A stretch of DNA of 18,120 nucleotides from Conidiobolus incongruus B7586. Lineage: Eukaryota; Entomophthoromycota; Entomophthoromycetes; Entomophthorales; Conidiobolaceae. Below the pieces are notes generated by a model. That model was not told where the DNA came from and searched no databases. It saw only the letters and a program-made list of their open reading frames with translations. The stretch spans positions 1 through 18,120 of the forward strand of contig JNEM01016245.1 in the NCBI GenBank assembly GCA_000697335.1, in the 5' to 3' direction. The position numbers and the translations under genes were made by a program. This document shows positions 1 through 9,890 of this stretch, piece by piece (within the stretch, counting starts at the first letter, position 1; every line of letters starts with the position of its first letter).

Positions 1-2349
1 TTAAATTTAACTTTATATATTATATTATAAATAAAAATATATATTAATTATATAGTTTAATATAAGTTTATTTAAATTAGAATTGATTAAGATATTAATA
101 GAAATATTTATATTTTTAATTTTATAACTTATTTTGACAAACTAATATATAACTCAATAAATACTTTTCAAATTATTATTGAAATTTTTATTATTAATAG
201 TTCTTAAAATAAAAAAAATATTAGGTAAAAGATATAAATCAATCTATTGTATAATAAATAAATATCTATAATAAATATATAATCCATATTTGATAATATT
301 TTGTTTATATATTATTATATACTTAATAAGTTTATAAATTATTTTAGATTAATAAATAAGGTTATTATTTTAATAAAATTAAAAAATCTACTGATAAAAA
401 ATAAAAATAATAAATTAATTTAATTTTAAAAAAAATATAAATTAATAATTCAAAGAATTTAAATATTACCCAAATTTCTATATATATATTTAAATAAAAA
501 AAATCAAAGAGAATTTAATATTATATTATAATAAAAATTATCATAATAAATACAATTATAAATATAATTATATATTTTTTATATAATGACATATTAATTT
601 ATAAAATATTATTCTTTTTTAGATTTTATGTTATATTATATTATATTTTATATATTCAAATAATAATCTTAAATTTTTCCTAATAGTTACTTAAATAGAT
701 TATTATAATTTCTCAAAATTATAATAAAAATAATCTTATTATTTTTAATATTCATAAAATAATCGATTAATATGACTACTATTTTTGATATTTTACTATG
801 GTTTTTTATAAAATATTATACATTTTATTCAATTAAATTAATTAATTTATCAATAATATAATTATTAAATTTAATTCTTTAAATTTCAAGAATAATAATA
901 ATCATTTATATCAATGAATTAGTGTTAAATTAAACAATATATCAAATTCAACATTATTTTAATGCTTTAAAAATAGTTTATAATTTAATATATGTAAATT
1001 GTAATTTAATAGTAATATTGATTTTTTGAATAAAAATTGCACACATTTCATAATGATCTATGAAAATATCAATCAAAGTAATATGAAATATTTCTTATAT
1101 ATTTTACATCATGCTAAAATTTTACTTGAACATGTATTGTTTATTTAAAATCATTTTTATAAATTTGCTTACTAGCTACTATTACAATTGATGATCATTT
1201 TTTGATAATAAAGTCATAATGAACTAAATATATGCTACCCTTAGTTCGAATTAAATTTGCTTAATAGATTTCTCCAATGATAATTGATATTTGATATTTC
1301 AAAGATGACTCTGAATTTATTGTCATAAAAATCTTATCAAATTTTCCTATTAATAAAAAATTAAAAAATAAATGTATTGTAAATAAATTATCAAAAAATC
1401 ACTTCCAAAAATGGATATTATTTCAAAATTTGCAATACAAATTTTTCTGATTGTGAATTATAGGCAATTTGATGTCAAAATTAATGGATAAATTATGAAA
1501 TCCATAATATAGAAAATAGTTGAATATTTAATAATTTCTCATTTCACATAAAATTTAGTTTTTGACCCAACTTTAGATTGTCTAATTAATTGTGAACTTA
1601 ACATACAATCCCAAATCCCTATAATAATTTTTATCTTCAAACATCTTTATAATGATTGTGATATAATAATAAACTAGAAATTAATAATTTTCTTGAATAT
1701 ATGAAATATACAATTGGTCAAATTGGAAATAGTGCTTGTATATAAACAATTTTCAGCTTCAGCCAAATTCGACTATTAAAATTTTAACATGTAAACATTT
1801 TTGATTTGATTGAATTTTCACTCATGAAAATGTATTTTAATATTTAGTTTATTGCAAAGTGATTATTATCAATAAATGAATAGAGTTTAATTTTTATAAA
1901 CTCTCATACTTTATCATTATTATTTAGTTTAGACTTAATACATATTTGTTAGAAAATCATAGTTTATCAAAATTATTTAAAAACATCAATTTACTAGAAC
2001 ATAATTCTAGATTAATAGTGGCTTAAAAAACTAGGAAAATTTTCAAAACAAACAATAAAAATCACTAGAATCTAAAATTTAATTAGAACAATCTCAATAG
2101 AATAATAAATCGATAGCAAAACCTTCAATAGATTAAAAGGTTAGCTTCCAATCAATCCAATCTAAGTAAAATTTAATGTGACCATTAATAAGATTAGCAT
2201 AAATTACATCATTTTATTAACCAATTATAAAATAATAGTAAAATATTAGTTTTTCATTAACTCTCTTTCACTTCCTTGAAATTCTAAACTTCAATAAATA
2301 TTGAATATAATTATAAAATAACCGTGATAATAAAAATAAATAAAATAAA
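1..2349. other. AT-rich intergenic DNA, no gene recognised
   Basis: The first 1 kb is almost only A and T, dense in stops on both strands. From about 1020 to 2300 the composition is slightly less extreme, with words such as a run of CCCAAATCCC near 1610, but no open frame of useful length and no family I can name on either strand. A CCAAT box lies at 2221-2225, about 125 nt before the next start codon, and may belong to the promoter of the VAMP7-like gene. I see no RNA gene or tandem repeat here. Confidence 0.6.
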
Positions 2350-3337
2350 ATGTCTTTAATCTATTCACTTGTAAGTCGTGGAGAAACTATCTTAGCTGAA
2401 CACTGTGCCAATAGTGGTAATTTTCAATCTAGTAAGTTTGTTACAATTGAATACTTCAAAAAATTATTGATTTATTATTATAGTCACTCAGTCCATTTTG
2501 TCAAAAATTCCAAGTACCAACTCCAAATTGACATATGTTTATGATAAGTAATATTCTCATTTTTTCACTATTCTTTAATATTTATGAAAATAATTTTATT
2601 TATTTTTTTAATAATAGATATTTATTTCATTACATTTGCGAAGATGGAATAATTTATCTCTGTATGGCTGACGAAAGTTTTGGTAGTTAAAATTATCAAA
2701 AATTTGAATCTTAAACTTAATTATTTTTAGGTAGAAGAATTCCATTCGCATTTTTAGAGAACATTAAACAAAAATTTACTTCTACTTATAATCCCAACTC
2801 CGTGGAGGACGCTCCTCCATACGGTTTTAACGAATTTTCCAAAGTGTTGGCCCAACAGATGGATACTTATTCTAATGACCCTAATGTAGATAGGTTCAAG
2901 CAGGCCAAGAATGAAATCGAGGGTGTGAAGGACGTTATGGTCCAGAATATTGGTAATTTTTTAATTTTAATTTCAAATTATGTTATTTAATATATTGGTT
3001 AAGAGAGAGTATTAGAAAGAGGAGAAAGAATCGATCTATTGGTAGACAAAACCGATAATTTGAGCCAATCCAGCTTCATTTTTAGGAAACGAAGCACCGC
3101 TTTAAGGCGTTCCCTCTGGTGGAAGAATGCTAGATTGAGATTTATGGCTTTCGTTTCTTTATTGGTAATTTTTTTTATTTTATATTGTTATACATTTTAA
3201 TTTTAATTTTTTTACAGTTTTTGGTTTATATTGTCGTTTGTTTTGCTTGCGGTTTTCCAAGTAAGCTTATTTAATCTATATTTTTTTAAGTGTATTAAAC
3301 ATTTTTAACTTTAGCTTGGGATAAATGTCTACGTTGA
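2350..3337 (+). CDS. VAMP7: VAMP7-like longin R-SNARE, 7 exons, 219 aa
   Basis: Vesicle SNARE that pairs with Q-SNAREs to fuse vesicles with endosome, lysosome or vacuole membranes (known for the family). Exons: 2350-2431, 2484-2547, 2618-2682, 2731-2952, 3004-3164, 3218-3260, 3315-3337; introns are 48-70 nt and all GT-AG. The joined frame is uninterrupted and gives 219 aa, nearly the same as human VAMP7 (220). Residues 1 to about 115 are a longin domain, starting MSLIYSLVSRGETILAEH and with the conserved DGIIYLCMADESF stretch at 58-70. The R-SNARE motif runs about 124-183, with the zero-layer arginine at R150 in VLERGERIDLL. A single transmembrane helix covers about 191-211, followed by a short lumenal tail ending in GFPTWDKCLR. 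The start codon is preceded by an in-frame stop in AT-rich leader. Intron 3 has the weaker donor GTAGTT. A polyA-like AATAAA sits at 3339-3344. Family assignment is firm; the exact orthologue (VAMP7 or a fungal Nyv1-type protein) is not. Confidence 0.93.
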
Positions 3338-3971
3338 GAATAAATTTTTTTAATTTATACATTTTAATTTCGTTTATTCAATTAATTACTTTATGTAGCT
3401 TCATTATTATCATAATGCTAAAAATATATTTCATGAGAATTAATATTAATTTAAAATCATTAAGTATCATTAGGGTTTTGTTAATATTTAATTATAATAA
3501 CTCATATTAAATTTAGTTAATATCAGTAAATCAATTGCCTTCACTAAATTTAATATTACAAGTGAAGCAATACTGTTTGTAAACTCAAAAATTTTAATTT
3601 CACCAAATTATATATATTGAAAAGGATTTTATATTATATTATTTGTTTCATATAAACTATGAACATTTTCTACTAATTTGAATATATTTTCCTTCAAATC
3701 TCGATTATTTTAATTGATTTAATAATCGGTGTTATATTAAATTTCAATTTGACACTAGGTTACTATATACTTGTTAAATTAAAGTTATATATCACCAGAA
3801 AATTTTCAAAAAGTGCTAACTTAACCAAGCTCCAGGATCACAAATCCTCTTAGCAATATACTCACACCTAAATAACAAAATGTAAAGGCAATTCAAATAA
3901 ATCAGTCACTAATATCAATCCCATAAATAAAATTTCTCTTTACACATTATAAATTCATTATATTTACAAAG
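3338..3971. other. Intergenic region between VAMP7-like and FKBP genes
   Basis: AT-rich DNA holding the 3' flank of the upstream gene and the upstream flank of the FKBP gene. A less AT-rich patch near 3810-3900 can fold: arms GCTAA (3815-3819) and TTAGC (3850-3854) enclose a second hairpin AGGAT-CACAA-ATCCT (3834-3848). No open frame supports a gene here. Confidence 0.5.
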
Positions 3972-3982
3972 CCAATTATTGG
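3972..3982. promoter_or_regulatory. Symmetric double CCAAT box before the FKBP gene
   Basis: CCAATTATTGG is a perfect 11-nt palindrome that presents a CCAAT box on both strands, 31 nt before the FKBP start codon. A TATATATAA run follows at 3992-4000. CCAAT is the target of the HAP/NF-Y complex in fungi and animals; that it is used here is inference from position, and the distance to the ATG is short. Confidence 0.4.
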
Positions 3983-4013
3983 TTAGAAAAATATATATAA
4001 TTCAGTTTGAAAA

Positions 4014-4879
4014 ATGGAACCACCTAAATCAATTTTTACAGATGAAGAATTAAATAGTGATGCTACTTCTAAGAAGTCTATTTTGAGTTTTATTTTGGAT
4101 AATGCTACTTTAGAGGTAATAGAAAGTATTCTAATTAATTTTCAATATTAATTATGTATTAGTTTTTAAAAGAAAACGGTATTAATGGTAAATTGAACAA
4201 CGTTTCCAAAACCACTTCAAAGGATAAGGCTGTTCAATGCTACAAGCTTTTATTCGAAACTGGCAAGTTTAGAGACCCTAACGAACCTCTGACCACCGAA
4301 ACTGAACCAAAACCTGAAGCTCAAGCTGAAAAACCTCAGAAAGAGGCTAAAACTGAAGCTACTGTAATTATTACAATTTATCAGCTTTATTTCCTTTCAA
4401 ATTAATCAATTATTTAGGCTGAAGTCAAGTACTTCACCAAAACCGTGCTCAAAAAGGGAGATAAGATGACATTCCCCCGCAAGGGAAGTACCGTCCACTG
4501 CTGGTACACTGGCTCTTTGGAAGATGGCACTATTTTCGACAGTAATCAAGGTCATGGTAAATTTAAGAAATTACGTCAGCCTTTAGCCTTTAAAATTGGT
4601 GCTAATAAAGTAATTACCGGTTGGGTAAGTCAAAATTATATTCTCATTAAAATCTGGTTAATGCTTTTAATTAGGAACAAGGTGTTATGACCATGAGCAA
4701 AGGAGAGAAATGTATCCTTAAAATTCAATCCGAGGGTGCTTATGGCAAGAATGGACTCCCTCAAGCTGGTATCCCTCCCAACGCTAACTTAACTTTCGAA
4801 GTAATTAATATTTTATAATAATTTATTTCAATGAATTAATTAATTAATATTTTAGGTCGAATTGGCTAATATCAGTTAA
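4014..4879 (+). CDS. FKBP3: FKBP25-type peptidyl-prolyl cis-trans isomerase, 5 exons, 219 aa
   Basis: Catalyses cis-trans isomerisation of prolyl peptide bonds; the animal homologue is nuclear and binds nucleic acid and chromatin factors. Exons: 4014-4115, 4163-4363, 4418-4624, 4675-4800, 4856-4879; introns of 47-55 nt, every one in phase 0. Residues 1-75 match the basic tilted helix bundle of FKBP25 (FTDEELNSDATSKK at 8-21, then YKLLFETGKFRDP). A Pro/Glu/Lys-rich linker spans about 79-101, and the FKBP fold follows at about 105-219. Active-site residues are present: Y131 in CWYTG, F141 and D142 in TIFDS, F159, V166-I167, W170, Y193 in AYGKNG, I203 in GIPPNANLTF and F211. The lysine-containing insertion GHGKFKKLRQP (146-156) lies where human FKBP25 has its characteristic basic loop, which argues for FKBP25 and not FKBP12. 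Human FKBP25 is 224 aa, so this looks complete. AATAAA occurs 52 nt after the stop. Confidence 0.95.
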
Positions 4880-4930
4880 ACTTAAGAATATAGATTCCAT
4901 ATATAATATTCTTTAATTTTTCAAAGATGT

Positions 4931-4936
4931 AATAAA
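4931..4936 (+). terminator. Polyadenylation-like AATAAA after the FKBP gene
   Basis: AATAAA lies 52 nt beyond the FKBP stop codon, at a normal distance for a cleavage and polyadenylation signal. In DNA this rich in A and T such a hexamer can also arise by chance. Confidence 0.35.
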
Positions 4937-5218
4937 CATACTTAATATATCATAGATATTTATTAAAAAAATTCAAAAAACATTAAAAATGATCAGAAAT
5001 AAAACACAGAGAAATTGAGCTGAATTCATTTTTTATTTAAAGGATTATTTAATATGTTGTTTAAAGTAAATGTACATAATAAAAAATATCATTTACTTTA
5101 TTTTTTAGGGAGTTGAGGCCCTCAATCACAAACAATATGAAGTACGCTCATTCCTGATTCAGCAAGTTTGATGTAGCTGAATAAATTAATAATTTAATAT
5201 TTCCATCCTATAGTTTAA

Positions 5219-5334
5219 CCTGGTTTAAATCTAGTGATTTGGACTGTAGGAATTCTTCAATGCTTACCCGCCGGATGACCTGCCACATGTATAGATTTTG
5301 ATACGTCCTGTTTTTTTGGAAAGCTTAAACCAGG
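5219..5334. repeat. Inverted-repeat segment, candidate structured RNA
   Basis: CCTGGTTTAA (5219-5228) and TTAAACCAGG (5325-5334) are perfect 10-nt complements 96 nt apart. Inside them GGAC (5241-5244) and GTCC (5305-5308) are also complementary in nested order, and the centre holds a small GC-rich core, CCCGCCGGATGACCTGCC (5267-5284), very unlike the flanking AT-rich DNA. Just upstream TTGAGGCCCTCAA (5113-5125) is a perfect palindrome. The order of arms fits a folded transcript of about 116 nt, but I could not match it to U1-U6, U3, SRP, RNase P or MRP RNA, and it is not a tRNA. A run of seven T with GGAA (5311-5321) resembles an Sm site only loosely. Confidence 0.35.
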
Positions 5335-5339
5335 ATTCA

Positions 5340-7094
5340 AGAATAAATTAATTAAAGCCAAATAGTAGACGAATTGATTCATACTTAAATTTATTAACCT
5401 TAGCTCAATATTTTCACCAATATCCTTACAATTTATACCCAGTATATATAGTATTAGATCAATAGATCACCATTTCTTCATCACAACATTTCTAATTGAT
5501 GAGATGGGGTAAATTTAAAAATTCAAACATTGAAATAAAAATATTTGTGAATTTAATAATCTATAAATTTTTGAACATATTATCTTTGGGGTTGGTTGAT
5601 GAATTGAAAATCTTTAAATTTAAATGAGATTTTCATCCTTGTTCGTTTTTGAGATTGTTATTTATTATTATTTAAAATACTATAACTAGTCTTAATTTAT
5701 ATTTTTATGATTAACTTTTTATCCACAGTATAATATAATATTTGTAATCAACAAGTTGAGTATTATTGCGATATTTGATTTTATTTTTATTTTCAAGACG
5801 ATTCAAGACAGTGTCAGTTTTTATCTTTTGGATGAATTTTTTTTATCAATAATTGAATTATACAAAACGAAATAAATATATCATTAATCACCATCCCTTT
5901 ATTAGATATTAATTTAATCTTTGATAATTAAAAATTCAAAAAACAGTTTTAAAACTATGGAATCTTAATAGATATCAGTTATCGGTTTTACAAAATAGAA
6001 TTTTGAAATTAATAGATATTGTATAAAGATTTTTATGACGATGAAATAATATATACTGTAAAATAAACTTTAATAAAAGAAATATAATATATTGAGTATA
6101 TAATATATTTTGATCACCTTTTCATTAAAATAGTGTTCATATATATTAAATTTCATCAAACAGTATAATTAAGTTATTTTATAAGAATATATAATAAAAT
6201 TTTAAAATTTGTGAATTTAATATTCAGCTATTATGTCAAAAAATTAATTGGCTTTAATTTAATTATATAAATGTATGATGATCATTAATATATTACACAA
6301 TAATAATTAATGCGCTAATTTCTTCGAATCAATTGCTTTATTATTGCGCACAAATTTTAATAATGAATTAAACTCAGCACATACACTTTATTATATCAAT
6401 TCATAATAATTATCTTGCTAATCAATAAGCCTTCAACTACGTCATTTGAAATCTCTTCATTATTGTTTATGAAATCATTTAATCTATTTAATTAGAATAA
6501 AAGTAGTATTATTGTCAATCCATTATACATTCATTTAACCATGATAACTAATCATTATTTCACTTTAAATTATAAATAATATGTTTTTTTTCAAAGTAAG
6601 CTTAAACAAAAATAAATATATATATATCAATATATCAATATTTTTTTTATTATTAATAACTTTTTGTTATATTTTTGGTAAATTTCTAATACCTAATCAT
6701 TAGTTTTTTTATCAATAATTAAAATTGGATATTTTAATACCTATTAAATTTATATAAAAAATTTATTTCTTATATATATATATATATATATATATTAATT
6801 ACTTAATATAACTATAATCATATAGGTTATAATCTAATAAACATACTAAATATATTAATTTTTCCTATTTATTATTAATAAAAAGAAATTCTAAAATATT
6901 AACTTTATATATTTATAAATATTACTAAATAAATTAGGTGTTTATAAATTATATTAAAAATATTAATTAAAAATTATAATATTTAAAAAAATTTTATGAA
7001 ATCTATTATAAGTTAGGATTACTTTAAATATTGAATAGGAATGCTATATACTATTATAGTCTATTATAATAATTAATATTTCATTTATAAATAA
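5340..7094. other. AT-rich intergenic DNA
   Basis: No gene or RNA recognised. Short open runs occur on the minus strand around 6300-6480, but their composition (Ile, Asn, Leu, Lys) is what random AT-rich DNA gives. A (TA)n tract is listed separately. Confidence 0.5.
6771..6795. repeat. (TA)n microsatellite
   Basis: About 12 uninterrupted TA units. Simple slippage repeat in intergenic DNA. Confidence 0.8.
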
Positions 7095-7350
7095 AATATT
7101 AAAAACGATAATATAGCCCCTTATCCCAAGAACTGGTGATATTCTAGAAAATCCACTTTATAAGCCATAGTTTAGTGAGTTTGAAATATTTAAACCATCT
7201 GACTTTCCTAAATAATCCCTCTCCTCTACTTTTATTAACTTTAACTTTAATTTTTCTTTATCTTTTACTTACCTTTTTGGCTCTTTTGCCTAATATTTCT
7301 TATCCTTTTACAGGATTCCCCCCAATGGGGCAAGTTTAAACCCCAATGAT
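7095..7350. other. Pyrimidine-rich island with promoter-like words
   Basis: A 250-nt patch of higher GC in the desert. On the plus strand it holds in order TTCTAGAA (7142-7149, a perfect two-unit heat-shock-element match), TTTATAA (7157-7163), a C/T-rich tract (about 7195-7310), TTTTACAG resembling a splice acceptor (7305-7312), and CCCCAATGGGG with a second CCCCAATG 21 nt on (7320-7330, 7341-7348). This order is that of a fungal promoter and leader, but the only start codon at the right place opens a four-codon frame. On the minus strand a 15-codon frame beginning MAYKVDF is equally short. No gene can be supported; it may be a dead promoter or a noncoding transcript. Confidence 0.3.
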
Positions 7351-8434
7351 ATTAATATATTAAAATTTATATATATTGGATTGTTTTAACTTAATATTTC
7401 AATATATGTCTTGATAAAATATTATATAAAAAATCATGATTTACTAATTATAATCATATGTAATAAAAACCTTGGTTTTTAATTAAAATTTAGTAGATTT
7501 TATTTAGCTATAGTTATTTTAATTTTTTAGATTATAGTTAATTTATAAGGTATTTATTTTATATTTTGATCAAGTTAAATTTAAACTTCAAAACATATAA
7601 TTTATTTATATAACTAATAATAAAGTGTTTTGATAACTTTCTAATTCAAACAAACAGGTGTTTTTAATATATTTTGATACTAAATTAATAATAAAACAAT
7701 AATAATTAGTATTAATTTTTTAGATATTAATAAATTTTAAATAATTTCCCTTTTATCTTTAAATTAATTTACTTAGCAATAAATAATAAATTTATATAAT
7801 ATTATCTCCATAAGTTGTTTGTAAATTTTAAATGATTTGAGGATTTAATATTAAGTTTTAATGATAATAAAATATAAAACCTTTGATAATCATTATCTGG
7901 TTTAAATATGATTAAATTAAATAATAAATTTTTAAAAGATTATCTTGTAAAGAAAAAAAGCATTAAATATATAATTTAACACCATATATTTTCTTATTTA
8001 ATTTGTATTCATTATTTTGAAATTAATAATATATTTAAAAAATCATAAATTAAAAAATTCCCAATTTCTTTGATTCATAGGTAACACAATTTGTTGAAAT
8101 ACACTTGAAACAAATTTGTTTTCAAAAATAATACTAATAAAGACTATAAAGTGAAAATTACTGCATATCGAAACTCATAGATTCAATATATTAAATTTAT
8201 TTGTAGAGATTATAAAACAAAATTTGCTTTAAATTTCACAAAATATATTAAATATATTTATAATACTTCCTATTAATTTCAATTATATATTCAGATCATA
8301 TAGCAAATATAATATTTTGTTTCATTTGTAATGATCTTGGAATTAAATTCATTGTTAGTTAAATCATAATGATTTATTATTTAAATAATGAAATTATATT
8401 AAACCATTCAATATTCATAAAGAAATATATTATA
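7351..8434. other. AT-rich intergenic DNA
   Basis: Nothing recognisable on either strand. Confidence 0.5.
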
Positions 8435-8745
8435 ATTTTACAGATTGCTAGTAGAGCGCTGGTAATAGGGAAGAGAGTGCCTTGCTTGTGGTTTGTTTGA
8501 TATTTTGGGTTAAGGCATTTGATTAAAGTTTAATTGGGTTCAAGGAAGACCGGATATGATAATGAAAATATACCCTGACAATGATTCTTGAATATATCAT
8601 TCCTCAGCCGTAGATGGTGTAAAGAAGCGCATTAGGTCTGCAAAAAATGAGACCTTGAAGTTGCGTGAAGGATATTTTGGGGTTATGTCTTCTAAGAAAA
8701 TAGGTTGCAAGATGAAGCTGATCTGGTGAGTTACTCTCTAGTCAA
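8435..8745. other. GC-richer island with open frames on both strands
   Basis: Composition changes abruptly from AT-rich flank to near-balanced DNA. On the plus strand a basic 45-codon frame lies at 8592-8726 (it includes VKKRIRSAKNETLKLREGYF). On the minus strand another 45-codon frame lies at 8741-8607 (it includes DQLHLATYFLRRHNP). Neither begins with a supported Met and splice site, and I do not recognise either product. The plus strand also has a tRNA-like GTAGAGCGCT (8451-8460) and GGTTCAAGG (8537-8545), spaced and shaped only roughly like Pol III A and B boxes. It could be a decayed gene or element, an exon of an unfound gene, or a noncoding RNA. Confidence 0.3.
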
Positions 8746-9449
8746 TTAACTTTAATTATCACAAGTTTATAGCATGTTTACAATAATTTACATTGAATCT
8801 TATAGTTAAAAGATAATATACTACTAGAAGATAAATCATCAGTAACTTAGTAATAAATAAATAAAATATACGAGATAAGTTTAATATATAATTTCAAAAT
8901 ATTCATAATAGCTTAATAAACCTATATATTAAGTCTATCTTTAATTAGTCGCAATAATTTTGAACATTTATTTTCTGTATCAAAAATAGTTATTCATATT
9001 GAAACCAATAGAATTATAATATTATCTATTTAATATATTTATATATAATAAACCATTTGATTCAGAATGGATTAAATTTTTCATACTATAACATATTTCA
9101 GTTTGAGAAATATATTTTAGTATGGATAAATATTCACTACCAAAACTCATACTTTGTATTTAATCAAATAGCTAATACTATAATTCTACTGATTTCAATA
9201 TGAATAACTGTTTCTTAATGTATAAAACTTAAAATTATTTAGCATAATTATCGCTATACCCAATAGCAATTGCTGTTATATAAAACATGACAATTATAGT
9301 AGGGAGATTAATCATATTGATAGCTATTAATTTATATTGTTGCATTGTGAATTTCTTGAAACATATTCAAAAACAAAAATCAAGTTTAATTGTAAATCAT
9401 AAAACCTTAAATTGTATATATTGATCAATTTATAAGTCATATCAATTTC
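8746..9449. other. AT-rich intergenic DNA
   Basis: No gene, RNA or repeat recognised. Confidence 0.5.
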
Positions 9450-9890
9450 TATTACAATCCTGCGATATCAACTGGTGCTTTCGAATTCACACCTAAATTC
9501 CCTTAGAATATGCAGAAGATGCATAATTCTTCTCTAATCATTAAGCTACGACGCACGACTACGGTCACGCACTAATAATATTAATCATAAAAGCTAATCC
9601 TGCTATAAACGTATGAAAAGAATCTTCCTACTCCTGATTACCTACTACTAATTCCTAATAAACCATCCATACACTGAATCCTCTCAAAAATGATGCATAA
9701 TCTAGTACCAATCCCAATTCATCAATGTCGTTCCAACCGACGTTCGCACAACTAGTCGTTGCCTAAGTTGTCGACTACTTACCATTCCTCGCCAGCAAAT
9801 TACTTTAGATCATTATGACTTGAATACTTCAACGTGCCACCAATACCCTCTTCCCGGATCTACTAAAAGCGACAACAACTAATTTTTTAA
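9450..9890 (-). pseudogene. Coding-like decayed island, family not recognised
   Basis: About 440 nt of clearly higher GC than both flanks. The minus strand reads as several short coding-like runs of roughly 20-35 codons, some hydrophobic (for example LGLVLDYASFLRGFSVWMV), broken into pieces. That pattern suggests an old, inactive coding sequence. I cannot say whether it derives from a host gene or a mobile element. Two small dyads are present on the plus strand, GTCG-TTCCAAC-CGAC (about 9727-9741) and ACAACT/AGTTGT arms (about 9749-9773). The call is based on composition and reading-frame texture only. Confidence 0.25.

Noticed and set aside
1-1000. Mitochondrial insertion suggested by extreme AT content
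   Set aside because: No mitochondrial gene, rRNA or tRNA sequence could be recognised; similar composition recurs throughout the intergenic DNA.
1020-2300. Possible decayed mobile element on the minus strand
   Set aside because: Some stretches read as protein-like for 20-30 codons, but no domain or terminal repeat could be recognised, and AT-rich DNA gives such runs by chance.
2350-2544. 64-codon unspliced frame starting at the VAMP7-like ATG
   Set aside because: It reads through intron 1; splicing at 2432-2483 gives the conserved longin sequence instead.
3325-3510. 61-codon frame overlapping the end of the VAMP7-like gene
   Set aside because: Starts inside the last SNARE exon in another frame and has random AT-rich composition.
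5240-5335. Spliceosomal snRNA with an Sm site
   Set aside because: The T-run with GGAA is only loosely Sm-like, and none of the invariant U1, U2, U4, U5 or U6 sequences is present.
8446-8550. tRNA-like or SINE-like Pol III promoter
   Set aside because: GTAGAGCGCT and GGTTCAAGG resemble A and B boxes, but the second lacks the conserved CC end and no cloverleaf or terminator follows.
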